Below, one piece after another: positions 48,592-58,605 of a stretch of DNA of 64,000 nucleotides. The DNA is from Halomonas salinarum (GTDB lineage Bacteria > Pseudomonadota > Gammaproteobacteria > Pseudomonadales > Halomonadaceae), in NCBI RefSeq assembly GCF_012062845.1, contig NZ_WWNB01000004.1:124001-188000 (forward strand), in the 5' to 3' direction. The notes beneath the pieces are model-generated. The model saw nothing but the letters and a program-made list of their open reading frames with translations. It had not been told where the DNA came from and ran no database searches. Numbering within the stretch: position 1 is the stretch's first letter; every line of letters starts with the position of its first letter. Position numbers and translations under genes: made by a program.

Positions 48592-49899
48592 GTGAAGTTT
48601 ATCGACAATATGACGGTGCGAGTGAGCTGGGGACTGGTGCTGGGAATGTTTTCCGGTTTGATCTTGCTGCTCAGTGCCCTGGGGCTCTATGCCGTTAGCG
48701 ATCCGGCGTCGGTGGCCGAAAAAGTGGCGTTGGTGAAGCTTGGTATTCTGCTGGTGCTGGTCGTCACGCTAGTTAGCGTGCTGCTAGTGGTATGGGGGGT
48801 GACGGTGAATGTCATCCGCCCGCTGGAGCGAGCCGTCGGGCATTTTGAGCGCATGGCAAAGGGAGACTTGTCGGGAGACGTCGAGCAGCGGGGCGACAAC
48901 GAGATTGGACGCCTTTTTTCTGCGATGACGCATATGCAGAAGAGTCTCGGCAGTACCGTAGGATCCGTTCGCCAGGGCGGTCAGACGATCTATCAGCATG
49001 CTCAGGAAATCTCGCGGGGGAACACCGACCTTTCCTCTCGCACTGAACAACAGGCCGCCTCGCTACAAGAAACCGCGTCAAGCATGGAGGAGCTGACCTC
49101 CACGGTCAGCCAGAATGCCGATAATGCCCGCCAGGCCAGTCAGTTGGCCGGAGAAGCGTCTCAGACGGCGCGTCGCGGTGGTGAGGTGGTGAATGACGTG
49201 GTCGGCACCATGCGCGAAATCAACGACAGTTCCCACCGTGTCAGCGAGATCATCAAGGTGATCGATTCGATTGCCTTTCAGACCAATATCCTAGCGCTCA
49301 ATGCGTCTGTCGAGGCCGCGCGTGCCGGTGAACACGGACGCGGATTTGCCGTTGTGGCTGAAGAAGTCCGGAATCTTGCCGGTCGCAGTGGTGCCGCTTC
49401 CAAGGAGATCCGCGGCTTGATAGAGGCCTCGGTCGAGCGTGTCGAAAACGGCACGGCGCTGGTGGATCGCGCCGGCCAGACCATGGAGGCGATCGTCGCA
49501 GCGGTACAGCGCGTAAGCGACATCATGGACGAAATAGCCTCCGCCTCGGTAGAGCAGAGTAATGGCATCAGTCAGGTCAATCAGGCGGTTGCTCAGATGG
49601 ATCAGGTGACACAGCAAAATGCCGCCCTGGTCGAGCAGGCCGCGAATGCGACAGTCGAGCTGGAACGAGAAGCGGAAGAGCTACGGTCTGCCGTTGCCAT
49701 TTTCCGCTTGGCACAGCAGTCAAACGAAGCCTCGACGTCTCCCTCGCCTATGCAAACGCCAACGGCGCATCAGCAGAGCGATGATGATGCCCAGCTGGCC
49801 CGCTGGATGCCTCAGCTCATGGGTAAGCAGGCCGGGACGTCACAGCAAGCGGGTCGCCGCTCGTCCTCCCATGATGAAAACGACTGGTCGTCCTTCTAA
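48592..49899 (+). CDS. Methyl-accepting chemotaxis protein with minimal periplasmic loop
   Basis: 435 residues. Two membrane helices at about 13-33 and 51-72 are separated by only about 17 residues, so there is no periplasmic ligand domain. A HAMP domain and the complete signalling hairpin follow (tip [20 protein letters not shown], then [20 protein letters not shown]). The C-terminus ends DWSSF, similar to the NWETF pentapeptide that tethers CheR and CheB. GTG start with AGGAAAGGGG upstream. A weak CCTCGC/GCGAGG hairpin at 49913-49933 follows the gene. It could sense through membrane or cytoplasmic signals (inference). Confidence 0.9.
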   Translation: MKFIDNMTVRVSWGLVLGMFSGLILLLSALGLYAVSDPASVAEKVALVKLGILLVLVVTLVSVLLVVWGVTVNVIRPLERAVGHFERMAKGDLSGDVEQRGDNEIGRLFSAMTHMQKSLGSTVGSVRQGGQTIYQHAQEISRGNTDLSSRTEQQAASLQETASSMEELTSTVSQNADNARQASQLAGEASQTARRGGEVVNDVVGTMREINDSSHRVSEIIKVIDSIAFQTNILALNASVEAARAGEHGRGFAVVAEEVRNLAGRSGAASKEIRGLIEASVERVENGTALVDRAGQTMEAIVAAVQRVSDIMDEIASASVEQSNGISQVNQAVAQMDQVTQQNAALVEQAANATVELEREAEELRSAVAIFRLAQQSNEASTSPSPMQTPTAHQQSDDDAQLARWMPQLMGKQAGTSQQAGRRSSSHDENDWSSF

Positions 49900-49993
49900 G
49901 TGAAGTATCGCGCCTCGCGTTGCGCTTGCGAGGTTGATGTAAAAAACAATCAAGTCTGCCGGGGCTCGTTAGGGGCCTACGTAAGGGGGAATA

Positions 49994-52180
49994 ATGCGCA
50001 ACAATCAACCAGTCACGCAGCGGGAGTATCAGCTCAAGGATGATGACTTCCTGATTTCGAGGACCGATCTCAAGGGGCGGATTACCTATGCCAACCCGGC
50101 CTTCATCGAAGTCAGTGGTTTTTCCAAGGAAGAGTTGATTGGGGCGCCGCACAATCTTGTTCGCCATCCCGACATGCCGACGGCAGCCTTCGCCAATATG
50201 TGGGAGACCCTCAAGGCAGGCGAGGGCTGGTCGGGGCTTGTCAAGAATCGGCGCAAGGGTGGAGATCATTACTGGGTCAATGCCAGCGTCACGCCGATTA
50301 TCGAAGACGGCAACGTGGTGGGCTATGCGTCACTGCGGGTCAAGGCCGACCGCGCAGCCATCGAAAAGGCCGATCAAAGCTATGCACTGATCCGTGAAGG
50401 GCGTGGCAAGCACCTGATGCTTGAACGGGGTGCTTTGTGCCGACGGGGTCTATGGGGACGACTTCGCCGCATTAATCCGACAAGCATGCGCTCTCGCCTG
50501 ACAACCATGATCGGTGTCGCCATGGTATTGCTGGTGGTCAGTGGTGGCCTGGGGCTTTTCGGTCTCAACGTTGCCGGTGAGCGCATTCTCGAGATCAAAC
50601 AGGATGGTCTTGAAGACGTGGCGCGCCTGCAGCGGATTGAACAGTTGATGACACAAGGGCGGGATCGACTCGATGGGCCTATCAGTAACCCCATGTCTGC
50701 CGATGTCGAGAGTCTCTCGGCTGATGTCGGTACCTTGATATCCAGTCTTGAAACGGCATGGGCGGGCTACATCGGTGATGGTGTCAACATTACCGACGCT
50801 GAACAGTCGTTCGCCGATGGTCTCGATGCCTATATCGATGAAGGCATGAATACCGCGGTGAGTGCCCTCGACTCGGGTGACTTCTATCAAGCGTATGTCG
50901 CCTTCAATGAGGTGCTGAAGCCCCAGGGCACCGAACTGTCGGCCACCATCAACGAGTTGGTCGGGCAAAAGCAGGAGGCCGCCACGAACCTGGCTGAGCA
51001 AGCGAGTGCGGATCAGCAAAAGATGCTCATTCTCCAGGGGGCCTTGCTCAGTGTCGGGTTACTGCTGCTCCTGTTGCTCGGGGCCCTGACGGTGCGTTCA
51101 TTGACCAAGCCGCTGCGTGAGTCGATGCAGTTCACCCTGCAGATCGCTGCGGGCAACCTTGCCGCCAGCATACCCGCACATCGTAACGATGAGGCAGGCC
51201 GTTTGATGGCGGCGCTAGATGTCATGCGCAAGAGCCTCGGCAGTATCGTCAGTGACGTCAACGGCAGTGTGAAGGTGGTCGAGCCGGCGGCACGTGATAT
51301 CGCCCAGGGTAATGAAGATCTGTCGTCACGCACCGAACAGCAGGCGGCTTCACTGCAAGAAACGGCCTCCAGCATGGAGGAGATGACCACCACGGTGCAG
51401 CAGAACGCCGATAATGCCCGTCAGGCCAGCAGTCTGGCTGTCGACAATGCGACACAGGTGGGAAATGCCGGCGAACTGATGAATCAGGTCGTCACCACCA
51501 TGGAGAGTATTACCGCGAGTTCGCGCAAGATGACCGAGATCATCGACGTCATCGACTCCATCGCCTTCCAGACCAATATCCTGGCACTCAATGCGTCTGT
51601 TGAGGCTGCCCGCGCCGGTGAGCATGGGCGAGGCTTCGCGGTGGTTGCCGAGGAAGTGCGAAGCCTGGCGGGACGCAGCAGCTCTGCCTCCAAGGAAATT
51701 CGCGATCTGATTTCCGGTTCAGCCAAGGAGATCGACACCGGTGCTGGTCTGGTCAAGTCGGCAGAAACTGCCATCGGGGAGGTGGTGTCGGCGGCAACCC
51801 GTGTCAACGACATCATGAGTGAGATAACGGCTGCTTCCGAGGAGCAGAGCAGCGGTATTACGCAGATCAATCAGGCCATTGCTCAAATGGATGAGGTGAC
51901 GCAGCAAAACGCTACACGGGTGCAGTCCTCGGCACATGCGGCCTACCAGCTTGAGCAGCAGACCCGTCACCTGAGCACGGCAATTGCCGCCTTCCGCCTG
52001 CGCGGTGAAGGTGCCGAGACGGTGAATAGCCGCCCTCAAAAGGAAGGCAGCAGTCCGGCGCTCAAGCAGCCTGCAGGGCGTGGTGAGCGGTCAGCATCGC
52101 AGCCGAGTCAGCAAGGACAGCGTGCGCTACATCAAGACCGGCAGTTGGCCAGTGTCAATGACGAGTGGGAGGAATTTTGA
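49994..52180 (+). CDS. PAS-containing (Aer-like) chemoreceptor
   Basis: 728 residues. An N-terminal PAS domain (about 15-120) has Aer-type text [20 protein letters not shown] and [18 protein letters not shown], which in Aer binds FAD. Membrane helices lie at about 172-192 and 344-367, and between them is a periplasmic four-helix region of about 150 residues. HAMP and signalling domains follow, ending in EWEEF, a CheR/CheB tether-like pentapeptide. Enteric Aer lacks a periplasmic domain, so this is a two-input receptor, probably redox or oxygen plus a periplasmic cue. AAGGGGGAA lies upstream of the ATG. Confidence 0.92.
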   Translation: MRNNQPVTQREYQLKDDDFLISRTDLKGRITYANPAFIEVSGFSKEELIGAPHNLVRHPDMPTAAFANMWETLKAGEGWSGLVKNRRKGGDHYWVNASVTPIIEDGNVVGYASLRVKADRAAIEKADQSYALIREGRGKHLMLERGALCRRGLWGRLRRINPTSMRSRLTTMIGVAMVLLVVSGGLGLFGLNVAGERILEIKQDGLEDVARLQRIEQLMTQGRDRLDGPISNPMSADVESLSADVGTLISSLETAWAGYIGDGVNITDAEQSFADGLDAYIDEGMNTAVSALDSGDFYQAYVAFNEVLKPQGTELSATINELVGQKQEAATNLAEQASADQQKMLILQGALLSVGLLLLLLLGALTVRSLTKPLRESMQFTLQIAAGNLAASIPAHRNDEAGRLMAALDVMRKSLGSIVSDVNGSVKVVEPAARDIAQGNEDLSSRTEQQAASLQETASSMEEMTTTVQQNADNARQASSLAVDNATQVGNAGELMNQVVTTMESITASSRKMTEIIDVIDSIAFQTNILALNASVEAARAGEHGRGFAVVAEEVRSLAGRSSSASKEIRDLISGSAKEIDTGAGLVKSAETAIGEVVSAATRVNDIMSEITAASEEQSSGITQINQAIAQMDEVTQQNATRVQSSAHAAYQLEQQTRHLSTAIAAFRLRGEGAETVNSRPQKEGSSPALKQPAGRGERSASQPSQQGQRALHQDRQLASVNDEWEEF

Positions 52181-53052
52181 ACAGTCATGTTCCCCAAGAG
52201 ATGAGCGGTCCGGGAGGTTGGTCGACCTCCCAGGCCGACCGGGACCTTGTCCTCACCGCACAGGATTTCTCCCGTATCCGTGAGCTGATCTACCAGCGTG
52301 CCGGCATTGTGCTCGCCGAGCACAAGCGCGAGATGGTCTACAGCCGGCTGGCAAAGCGGTTGCGTCATCATGGCCTTACCCATTTCGGTGATTATCTGGC
52401 GCGCCTCGAGCGCCAGCCCGAGGCGAAAGAGTGGGAGGCATTCACGAATGCACTGACCACCAACCTCACGGCCTTTTTCAGGGAAGCTCACCACTTCCCG
52501 CTGCTGTCCAAACACGTTGCTGATCGGAAGGATCGCGTGAGGGTCTGGAGTGCAGCAGCCTCTACCGGCGAGGAGCCCTATTCGATTGCCATGACGCTGC
52601 GTGAGGCATTGGGGACCCGCGCCGATCAGGCGCAGGTAGTGGCGACCGACATCGATACCGATGCCTTGGCGCGTGCACGGGAAGGCATTTATGCCATGGA
52701 GCAGGTCACCAAGCTGGATGAGGCGCGAATCAAGCGTTTCTTCCAGAAGGGGAGTGGTCGGCGTGCGGGCTTCGCTCGAGTGCGGCCCGAGGTGGCCTCC
52801 ATGGTAGAATACAAGTCACTTAACCTGCTGGCGCCGGGGTGGCCCATTGAAGGGCCTTTCGATGCGATTTTCTGTCGCAACGTGATGATTTATTTCGATA
52901 AATCGACTCAGGCGAAAATTCTGCAGCGGTTTGCGCCGCTCTTGAAGCCAGATGGGCTGCTGTTTGCCGGGCATTCGGAGAATTTTTCCTACATCAGCGA
53001 GGCGTTTCGCCTGCGTGGACAAACGGTTTACACCCTGGCGGCCCGACCCTGA
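52177..53052 (+). CDS. cheR: Chemoreceptor glutamate methyltransferase CheR
   Basis: About 291 residues. The N-terminal helical domain includes [20 protein letters not shown]; the SAM-binding fold has [20 protein letters not shown] and [15 protein letters not shown]. It methylates receptor glutamates. The start is uncertain: TTG at 52177 has GGAGG 4 nt upstream and overlaps the receptor stop (TTGA), while an in-frame ATG at 52201 would be 8 residues shorter with a poorly placed site. Confidence 0.95.
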   Translation: MNSHVPQEMSGPGGWSTSQADRDLVLTAQDFSRIRELIYQRAGIVLAEHKREMVYSRLAKRLRHHGLTHFGDYLARLERQPEAKEWEAFTNALTTNLTAFFREAHHFPLLSKHVADRKDRVRVWSAAASTGEEPYSIAMTLREALGTRADQAQVVATDIDTDALARAREGIYAMEQVTKLDEARIKRFFQKGSGRRAGFARVRPEVASMVEYKSLNLLAPGWPIEGPFDAIFCRNVMIYFDKSTQAKILQRFAPLLKPDGLLFAGHSENFSYISEAFRLRGQTVYTLAARP

Positions 53053-53201
53053 TGCGCCCTCACGCGTCAGGCTCTTTCCTCTTTCCGGAACGCTAAATAT
53101 CAGGCCCTGGGGTAAAGCTCGCCCAGTGGCGGCCGATAAAGCTATTGATGCCCTGCTGCGAGTCTCTCTCCGCGGTTGGCCCCTCACATAGGAGATTTGC
53201 C

Positions 53202-54263
53202 TTGACTTCAGCAAGGATCAAGGTGCTTTGCGTCGATGATTCGGCGCTGATACGCGACCTGCTCAGCGAAATCATCAACGCCCAGCCGGACATGGAAGTA
53301 GTGGCGGTAGCGCCGGATCCTATCGTGGCACGCGATCTGATCAAGCAGCATAACCCTGATGTGTTGACCCTGGACGTGGAAATGCCGCGCATGGATGGCC
53401 TCGATTTTCTCGAGCGTCTGATGCGTTTGCGCCCCATGCCGGTGTTGATGGTCTCCTCGCTTACGCAGTCCGGTTCAGAGGTGACATTGCGGGCCCTGGA
53501 GCTTGGTGCCCTGGACTTTCTGGCCAAGCCTTCGATGGGCATCCGCAATGGGATGATGGAATACGGTGACCTGATCGCCGAGAAACTGCGCGCCGCTGCC
53601 CGCTCCCGTCCTCGCCAGGCGCGCGCCAAGGATCGCCCGGCTCCCCAGACACTCCAGGCGCCATTGGTGTCCAGCGAAAAGCTCTTGATCATCGGCGCCT
53701 CGACCGGTGGCACCGAGGCGATTCGCAATGTCCTGGAGCCTCTGCCATCCAATGCCCCGGCCATTCTGATTACTCAGCACATGCCGGGTGGCTTCACGCG
53801 CTCCTTTGCCGAGCGTCTCGACAAGCTGTGTCGGATTCGCGTCAAGGAGGCCAGTGACGGTGAGCGTGTGCTGCCGGGACACGCCTATATTGCGCCCGGC
53901 GACCAGCACCTGAAGCTGGCCCGCAGCGGTGCCAACTATGTGGTGCGCCTCGACGATGGCCCGCCGGTCAACCGTCATCGTCCGTCGGTGGACGTACTTT
54001 TTGATTCTGCTGCCCAGCAGGCCGGTCGCAACGCCATCGGCGTACTGCTGACCGGCATGGGCAAGGATGGTGCCGCTGGCCTTTTGGCCATGCGCAAGGC
54101 TGGTGCCGCGACAGTGGCTCAGGATGAAGCCAGTTGCGTCGTCTTTGGCATGCCGCGTGAGGCTATTGCTCTGGGGGCCGCCGATGAGGTGCTGCCGCTT
54201 GAGGATATTGCCCCCCGGTTGATGAAACTGGTAGCAGCCTCAGGCCGCGCGCAACGCGTCTAG
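53202..54263 (+). CDS. cheB: Chemoreceptor methylesterase CheB
   Basis: 353 residues. A receiver domain with the phospho-Asp in [16 protein letters not shown], a linker, and the methylesterase domain with catalytic Ser ([12 protein letters not shown]), His ([14 protein letters not shown]) and Asp ([12 protein letters not shown]). TTG at 53202 is chosen because GGAG lies 7 nt upstream and the protein then begins [14 protein letters not shown]; the frame is open further upstream without family support. It lies 149 bp after cheR. Confidence 0.96.
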   Translation: MTSARIKVLCVDDSALIRDLLSEIINAQPDMEVVAVAPDPIVARDLIKQHNPDVLTLDVEMPRMDGLDFLERLMRLRPMPVLMVSSLTQSGSEVTLRALELGALDFLAKPSMGIRNGMMEYGDLIAEKLRAAARSRPRQARAKDRPAPQTLQAPLVSSEKLLIIGASTGGTEAIRNVLEPLPSNAPAILITQHMPGGFTRSFAERLDKLCRIRVKEASDGERVLPGHAYIAPGDQHLKLARSGANYVVRLDDGPPVNRHRPSVDVLFDSAAQQAGRNAIGVLLTGMGKDGAAGLLAMRKAGAATVAQDEASCVVFGMPREAIALGAADEVLPLEDIAPRLMKLVAASGRAQRV

Positions 54264-54328
54264 TAACGGACACGCGGTTAGGAAACAGCAATAACACAAC
54301 GTCATCGCACGACAGGGAGTCCACGACC

Positions 54329-56035
54329 ATGCATCTGTTTCGCAACCTGAGCATTCATGCCGCCATCACCACGGTATTAGGTGTCTTTGCCGTATTGATC
54401 GGCTTGATCGCTTTCCTGGGAGAGCTTGCCAACTACAAGGCGGGGGAGACGTTCTCGACAGTCGATCAGATCAATGTCCAGCAGCTCAATGAGCTCAATC
54501 GGGCCGATGCGCTGCTGACCGGCGCGCGATTGGAGCTGATGGCGGCGTCCAAGAAATTGCTGGTAGGACGCACCGACGAGGCATCGACGTTGGTGGCCAA
54601 CGGCCTGAATCAGATCGATCGCGCCGAGGAGCGTTACCGGAGTTTCGAGTCGGTCCCGGTGAGCGAGCAGGGCCGTGAAGCCGTGGGCGGGGTCAAGGAA
54701 CAGTTTCCTCACGTATTGGAATTTGCTCGCGCCCAGCATGAGGCGCTAAGCAACCGCAATGTGATGGCGTTTGATAGCCTAGAAGATGAGATGGTGGCGT
54801 CAAGTAATGCGCTGGATGAGGCACTTACCGGCTTCGTGCATTACGCCGAGGAGCGTGGCGCTACGCTGATCGATGACTACCATGACAGCGCTGTGACATT
54901 CGAGCTTATCGGTCTGGCGGCGTTAATCGTCACGGCGATTATTCTGGTGCTGATCTATGTGGGCTTGCGTCGGGTCCTGATCAAGCCGCTGAACGAGGCG
55001 GTGGCGACCCTTGAGCGTATCGCCAAGGCAGACCTTTCTGAAGACATCCGCGCCACGACTCGCAATGAGATTGGCAAGCTGTTTGCTGCCATGCGCGACA
55101 TGCAGCAGGGGCTTTCTAAGACCGTGGGAACCGTGCGTGACAGCAGTAGCTCGATCCATGTCGGCACACGCGAGATCGCCAGCGGCAACGCCGATTTGTC
55201 TTCGCGCACCGAAGAGCAGGCGGCGTCTCTGCAGCAGACGGCCTCGAGCATGGAAGAGCTGACCACCACCGTGAAGCAGAACGCCGAAAATGCGCGTCAG
55301 GCCAGCGGTCTGGCCTTCGAGGCATCGAGCACGGCCGGCCGAGGCGGTGAGGTGGTCGATCGCGTTATCACCACGATGCACGGTATTTCGCAAAGCTCGC
55401 AGAAGATTGCCGATATCACGGGGGTGATCGATTCCATCGCCTTCCAGACCAATATCTTGGCACTCAACGCATCCGTTGAGGCGGCAAGGGCGGGAGAGCA
55501 GGGTCGCGGCTTTGCCGTGGTGGCGGGCGAGGTGCGTAATCTGGCCGGACGAAGTGCTTCGGCCGCCAAGGAAATCAAGACGCTGATCGATGATTCCGTC
55601 GGCCAGGTCAAGCAGGGCTCTACCCTGGTCGAACAGGCCGGTCAGACCATGCAGGAAGTTGTGGATTCCGTTAAGCGGGTGACCGATATCATGGATGAGA
55701 TCTCGGCTGCTTCACAGGAGCAAAGTGATGGGATCGAGCAGGTGACGCAGGCGGTTGGCCAAATGGATCAAGTGACGCAACAGAATGCCTCCCTGGTGCA
55801 ACAGGCTTCGGCGGCGGCTGCCTCTCTTGAAGAACAGGCGAGCCGTCTTGAGCAGGCGGTAGCGGTCTTCCGCCTGGCGGACGGCGCCACTCAGGCACAG
55901 CCCGCTGAGAGCGCCTCCTTACCATCTAATCGTACGGTAGAGCGTCGCTCAGGCCTGACTCGCTCGGCGACCTCGCACCAGGTGCCGGCAACGCGTAAGT
56001 CGGTAACGACCGAGGATGATTGGGAAGAATTCTAA
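54329..56035 (+). CDS. Methyl-accepting chemotaxis protein (Tar/Tsr-like)
   Basis: 568 residues with classic layout: TM1 about 10-32, a periplasmic four-helix ligand domain about 33-190, TM2 about 191-212, then HAMP and the signalling hairpin ([20 protein letters not shown]). It ends DWEEF, a CheR/CheB tether-like pentapeptide. The ligand is not predictable. ACAGGGAG lies upstream of the ATG. It sits between cheB and cheY. Confidence 0.94.
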   Translation: MHLFRNLSIHAAITTVLGVFAVLIGLIAFLGELANYKAGETFSTVDQINVQQLNELNRADALLTGARLELMAASKKLLVGRTDEASTLVANGLNQIDRAEERYRSFESVPVSEQGREAVGGVKEQFPHVLEFARAQHEALSNRNVMAFDSLEDEMVASSNALDEALTGFVHYAEERGATLIDDYHDSAVTFELIGLAALIVTAIILVLIYVGLRRVLIKPLNEAVATLERIAKADLSEDIRATTRNEIGKLFAAMRDMQQGLSKTVGTVRDSSSSIHVGTREIASGNADLSSRTEEQAASLQQTASSMEELTTTVKQNAENARQASGLAFEASSTAGRGGEVVDRVITTMHGISQSSQKIADITGVIDSIAFQTNILALNASVEAARAGEQGRGFAVVAGEVRNLAGRSASAAKEIKTLIDDSVGQVKQGSTLVEQAGQTMQEVVDSVKRVTDIMDEISAASQEQSDGIEQVTQAVGQMDQVTQQNASLVQQASAAAASLEEQASRLEQAVAVFRLADGATQAQPAESASLPSNRTVERRSGLTRSATSHQVPATRKSVTTEDDWEEF

Positions 56036-56089
56036 CCACGGGTCGGCGCTTGCCGGCCTTGATATCGACGACACAAGCAGGAGGTTGAA

Positions 56090-56479
56090 ATGGCCAACAA
56101 GGACATGAGGATTCTCGTGGTAGACGATTTTCCTACCATGCGTCGCATCGTGCGCAGTCTGCTCAAGGAGCTGGGCTTTACCAATGTGGAAGAGGCAGAA
56201 GACGGTCAGGATGGTCTCAACAAGCTCAAGCAAGGCGGCTTCGAGTTTGTGGTGTCAGACTGGAACATGCCCAACCTCGATGGCCTTGAGATGCTCAAGC
56301 AGATTCGCGCTGACGATAACCTGAAAGCACTGCCGGTGCTGATGGTGACGGCCGAAGCCAAGAAGGAAAATATCATCGCCGCCGCTCAGGCTGGCGCCAA
56401 TGGCTATGTGGTCAAGCCGTTCACCGCCGCGACGCTCGATGAAAAGCTGAACAAGATCTTCGAAAAGCTCGGCATGTAA
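56090..56479 (+). CDS. cheY: Chemotaxis response regulator CheY
   Basis: 129 residues, a lone receiver domain. The acidic pocket is D12-D13, the phospho-acceptor is D57 ([10 protein letters not shown]), the switch Thr is in [11 protein letters not shown], and the Lys is in VVKPFTAA. Phospho-CheY binds FliM and FliN. AGGAGGTTG lies upstream. Confidence 0.98.
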   Translation: MANKDMRILVVDDFPTMRRIVRSLLKELGFTNVEEAEDGQDGLNKLKQGGFEFVVSDWNMPNLDGLEMLKQIRADDNLKALPVLMVTAEAKKENIIAAAQAGANGYVVKPFTAATLDEKLNKIFEKLGM

Positions 56480-56515
56480 TCAGGACGAGGGCCTACCTCG
56501 GCAGGAGAAGCGATC

Positions 56516-57202
56516 ATGAGTGAACAGGCTCAACAGGCGTCTACCGAGGTTGGTGGCGGCGAAGACCTGGTGAAGCGCATCGGGCAGTTGACGCGCATGT
56601 TGCGTGAAAACATGCGCGAGCTTGGGCTTGACCAGGAAATCGAGAAGGCCGCGGAGGCGATTCCCGATGCCCGCGACCGCCTCAACTATGTAGCGTCGAT
56701 GACCGAGCAGGCGGCGGATCGAGCGCTTAACGCCATCGACCGGGCCCAGCCGCTGCAAGACGATCTCGAGTCTCGCGCGGCGGCGCTCGACAAGCGGTGG
56801 TCGGAGTGGTTCGAAGCGCCGAAGGAGTTGGATGAGGCCCGCGAATTGGTCATCGACACGCGCAGCTACTTGGGTGAGGTGCCGGAAAAGACGCAAGGGA
56901 CTCAGAAAGAGTTGATGGAAATCATGATGGCCCAGGACTTTCAGGATCTGACGGGCCAGGTGATCAAGAAGATGATGGATGTCATCCGTGAAATAGAGCA
57001 TCAGCTGGTTCAAGTGTTGCTCGATAGCGTGCCGGCCGAGCAGGGCCGCGACGAGATGAAGCGACGCGCCGAGGGCCAGTGGGAGGCCGATGCCAAGCGA
57101 GAAGCCTCGCTGCTCAATGGCCCCCAGGTGAAAACGGATGCCCATGATGTAGTCAGTAGTCAGGATCAGGTCGACGACTTGCTCGACGAGCTGGGTTTCT
57201 AG
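56516..57202 (+). CDS. cheZ: CheY-P phosphatase CheZ
   Basis: 228 residues. The catalytic segment [20 protein letters not shown] carries the conserved Asp and Gln. The C-terminal CheY-binding tail is [19 protein letters not shown] lies upstream. Its presence, with cheRBYZ order, is the enteric arrangement. Confidence 0.97.
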   Translation: MSEQAQQASTEVGGGEDLVKRIGQLTRMLRENMRELGLDQEIEKAAEAIPDARDRLNYVASMTEQAADRALNAIDRAQPLQDDLESRAAALDKRWSEWFEAPKELDEARELVIDTRSYLGEVPEKTQGTQKELMEIMMAQDFQDLTGQVIKKMMDVIREIEHQLVQVLLDSVPAEQGRDEMKRRAEGQWEADAKREASLLNGPQVKTDAHDVVSSQDQVDDLLDELGF

Positions 57203-57209
57203 CGCTTGC

Positions 57210-57240
57210 CCCCCACCGAGCTTTTGATGCTCGGTGGGGG
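57210..57240 (+). terminator. Hairpin after cheZ
   Basis: A perfect 12-bp stem (CCCCCACCGAGC and its complement) with a 7-nt loop, 8 bp after the cheZ stop. No T tract follows, so it may stabilise the 3' end or need Rho rather than terminate intrinsically. Confidence 0.6.
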
Positions 57241-57426
57241 CGACCCTTCGTGCGATGCCATATCTCTTTTCCCCCCTTCCGCACCCTCATTCGACAGGGT
57301 GCTAACGCGCGTGTCCTGAATAAGGCCTAATACCTCTCGCTATTTGACGTATCGGCTCTTCCCCGCTTTATCGACAATGACCAGCATCCAAATGCCCTCT
57401 CCGTAAAGGCCCGCTGGTTATAGCTT

Positions 57427-58605
57427 ATGGCCGATGAAAGCAGTGATGACGAAAAGACAGAAGAGGCCACGCCACGACGAGAACAAAAAGCGCGTGACGA
57501 TGGTCAGGTAGCGCGATCTCGGGAACTGGCGACCTTCATGCTCCTGCTGGCCGGCGTTATCGGCTTGTGGTCGATGGGCAATACCCTGTATGACCAGCTC
57601 GGGACGATGATGGAGCAGTCGTTCCTGTTCGAGCGTCGTCAGGCCTTCGAGGTCATGCCCATGTTGACGCATGCCTGGACCCTGGGAGAAAGCGCCTTTT
57701 ATGCCTTGTTACCGCTGTTTCTGATGCTGGTCGTGGTGGCGCTGGTCTCGCCGGCGCTACTGGGCGGCTGGATGATCTCGGCCAAATCACTACAGCCCCA
57801 GCTTTCCAAGATGAACCCCGTCAAGGGGCTGAAGCGGATCTTCTCGACTCAGGCCTTGGCGGAGCTCGCCAAGGCGATCGCCAAGTCGGTGCTGGTGGGG
57901 GGCGTCGGTGCCTGGTTCCTGGTGACCCATGTCGGTGAATTCATGGCGCTGATGGACCAACCCATCAAGCAGGCTTTGGCCAAGGCCATGAGTCTTGCGG
58001 CGACCGCCAGTGGCCTTATGGTGCTGACCTTGATCGTCGCGGTGCTGATCGATGTGCCCTTCCAGCTATGGAGCCATGCCAAGAAGCTGCGCATGAGCAA
58101 GGACGAGGTCAAGCGCGAGCACAAGGAGTCCGAGGGTGACCCGCAAGTAAAAGGGCGTATTCGTCAGCAGCAGCAGGCCATGGCGCGCAATCGCATGATG
58201 AGCAAGGTGCCTGAAGCCGATGTGATCGTGACCAACCCGACCCATTATGCGGTAGCGCTGCGCTACGACCAGAGCAAGATGGCCGCACCGCGAGTGGTAG
58301 CCAAGGGCGCGGATGAAGTCGCCAAGCGAATCAGGGAAGTGGCGGAGGAGCACAAGATTCCGTTGCTTGAGGCGCCTCCTCTGGCTCGCGCACTACATGG
58401 CCATGTCGATCTCGACGCTGAGGTTCCCATGGCGCTCTATACCGCTGTCGCTGAGGTCCTGGCTTGGGCGATGCGCCTCAAAAGCGTTCGCGAGGAGGGT
58501 GGCGAGATGCCCGATACGCCACGTGATCTGCCGGTTCCCAGCGAGCTGGATGATAAGTCTGCGCCTTCCCCCCCGCGCGATGACACCACCGAGGAGCCTC
58601 GATGA
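57427..58605 (+). CDS. flhB: Export gate and specificity-switch protein FlhB
   Basis: 392 residues. Four membrane helices, then the cytoplasmic tail with the self-cleavage site in VIVTNPTHYAVALRYD. It switches export from rod/hook to filament substrates when signalled by FliK. It begins the flhBA-flhF-x-flhE unit; the stop overlaps flhA (ATGA). Confidence 0.97.
   Translation: MADESSDDEKTEEATPRREQKARDDGQVARSRELATFMLLLAGVIGLWSMGNTLYDQLGTMMEQSFLFERRQAFEVMPMLTHAWTLGESAFYALLPLFLMLVVVALVSPALLGGWMISAKSLQPQLSKMNPVKGLKRIFSTQALAELAKAIAKSVLVGGVGAWFLVTHVGEFMALMDQPIKQALAKAMSLAATASGLMVLTLIVAVLIDVPFQLWSHAKKLRMSKDEVKREHKESEGDPQVKGRIRQQQQAMARNRMMSKVPEADVIVTNPTHYAVALRYDQSKMAAPRVVAKGADEVAKRIREVAEEHKIPLLEAPPLARALHGHVDLDAEVPMALYTAVAEVLAWAMRLKSVREEGGEMPDTPRDLPVPSELDDKSAPSPPRDDTTEEPR

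Noticed and set aside
49940..49990. Possible sigma-28 promoter before the Aer-like receptor (TAAAAAAC ... GCCGGGGC)
   Set aside because: The -10 element diverges in three of eight bases and the gap is one nucleotide short.
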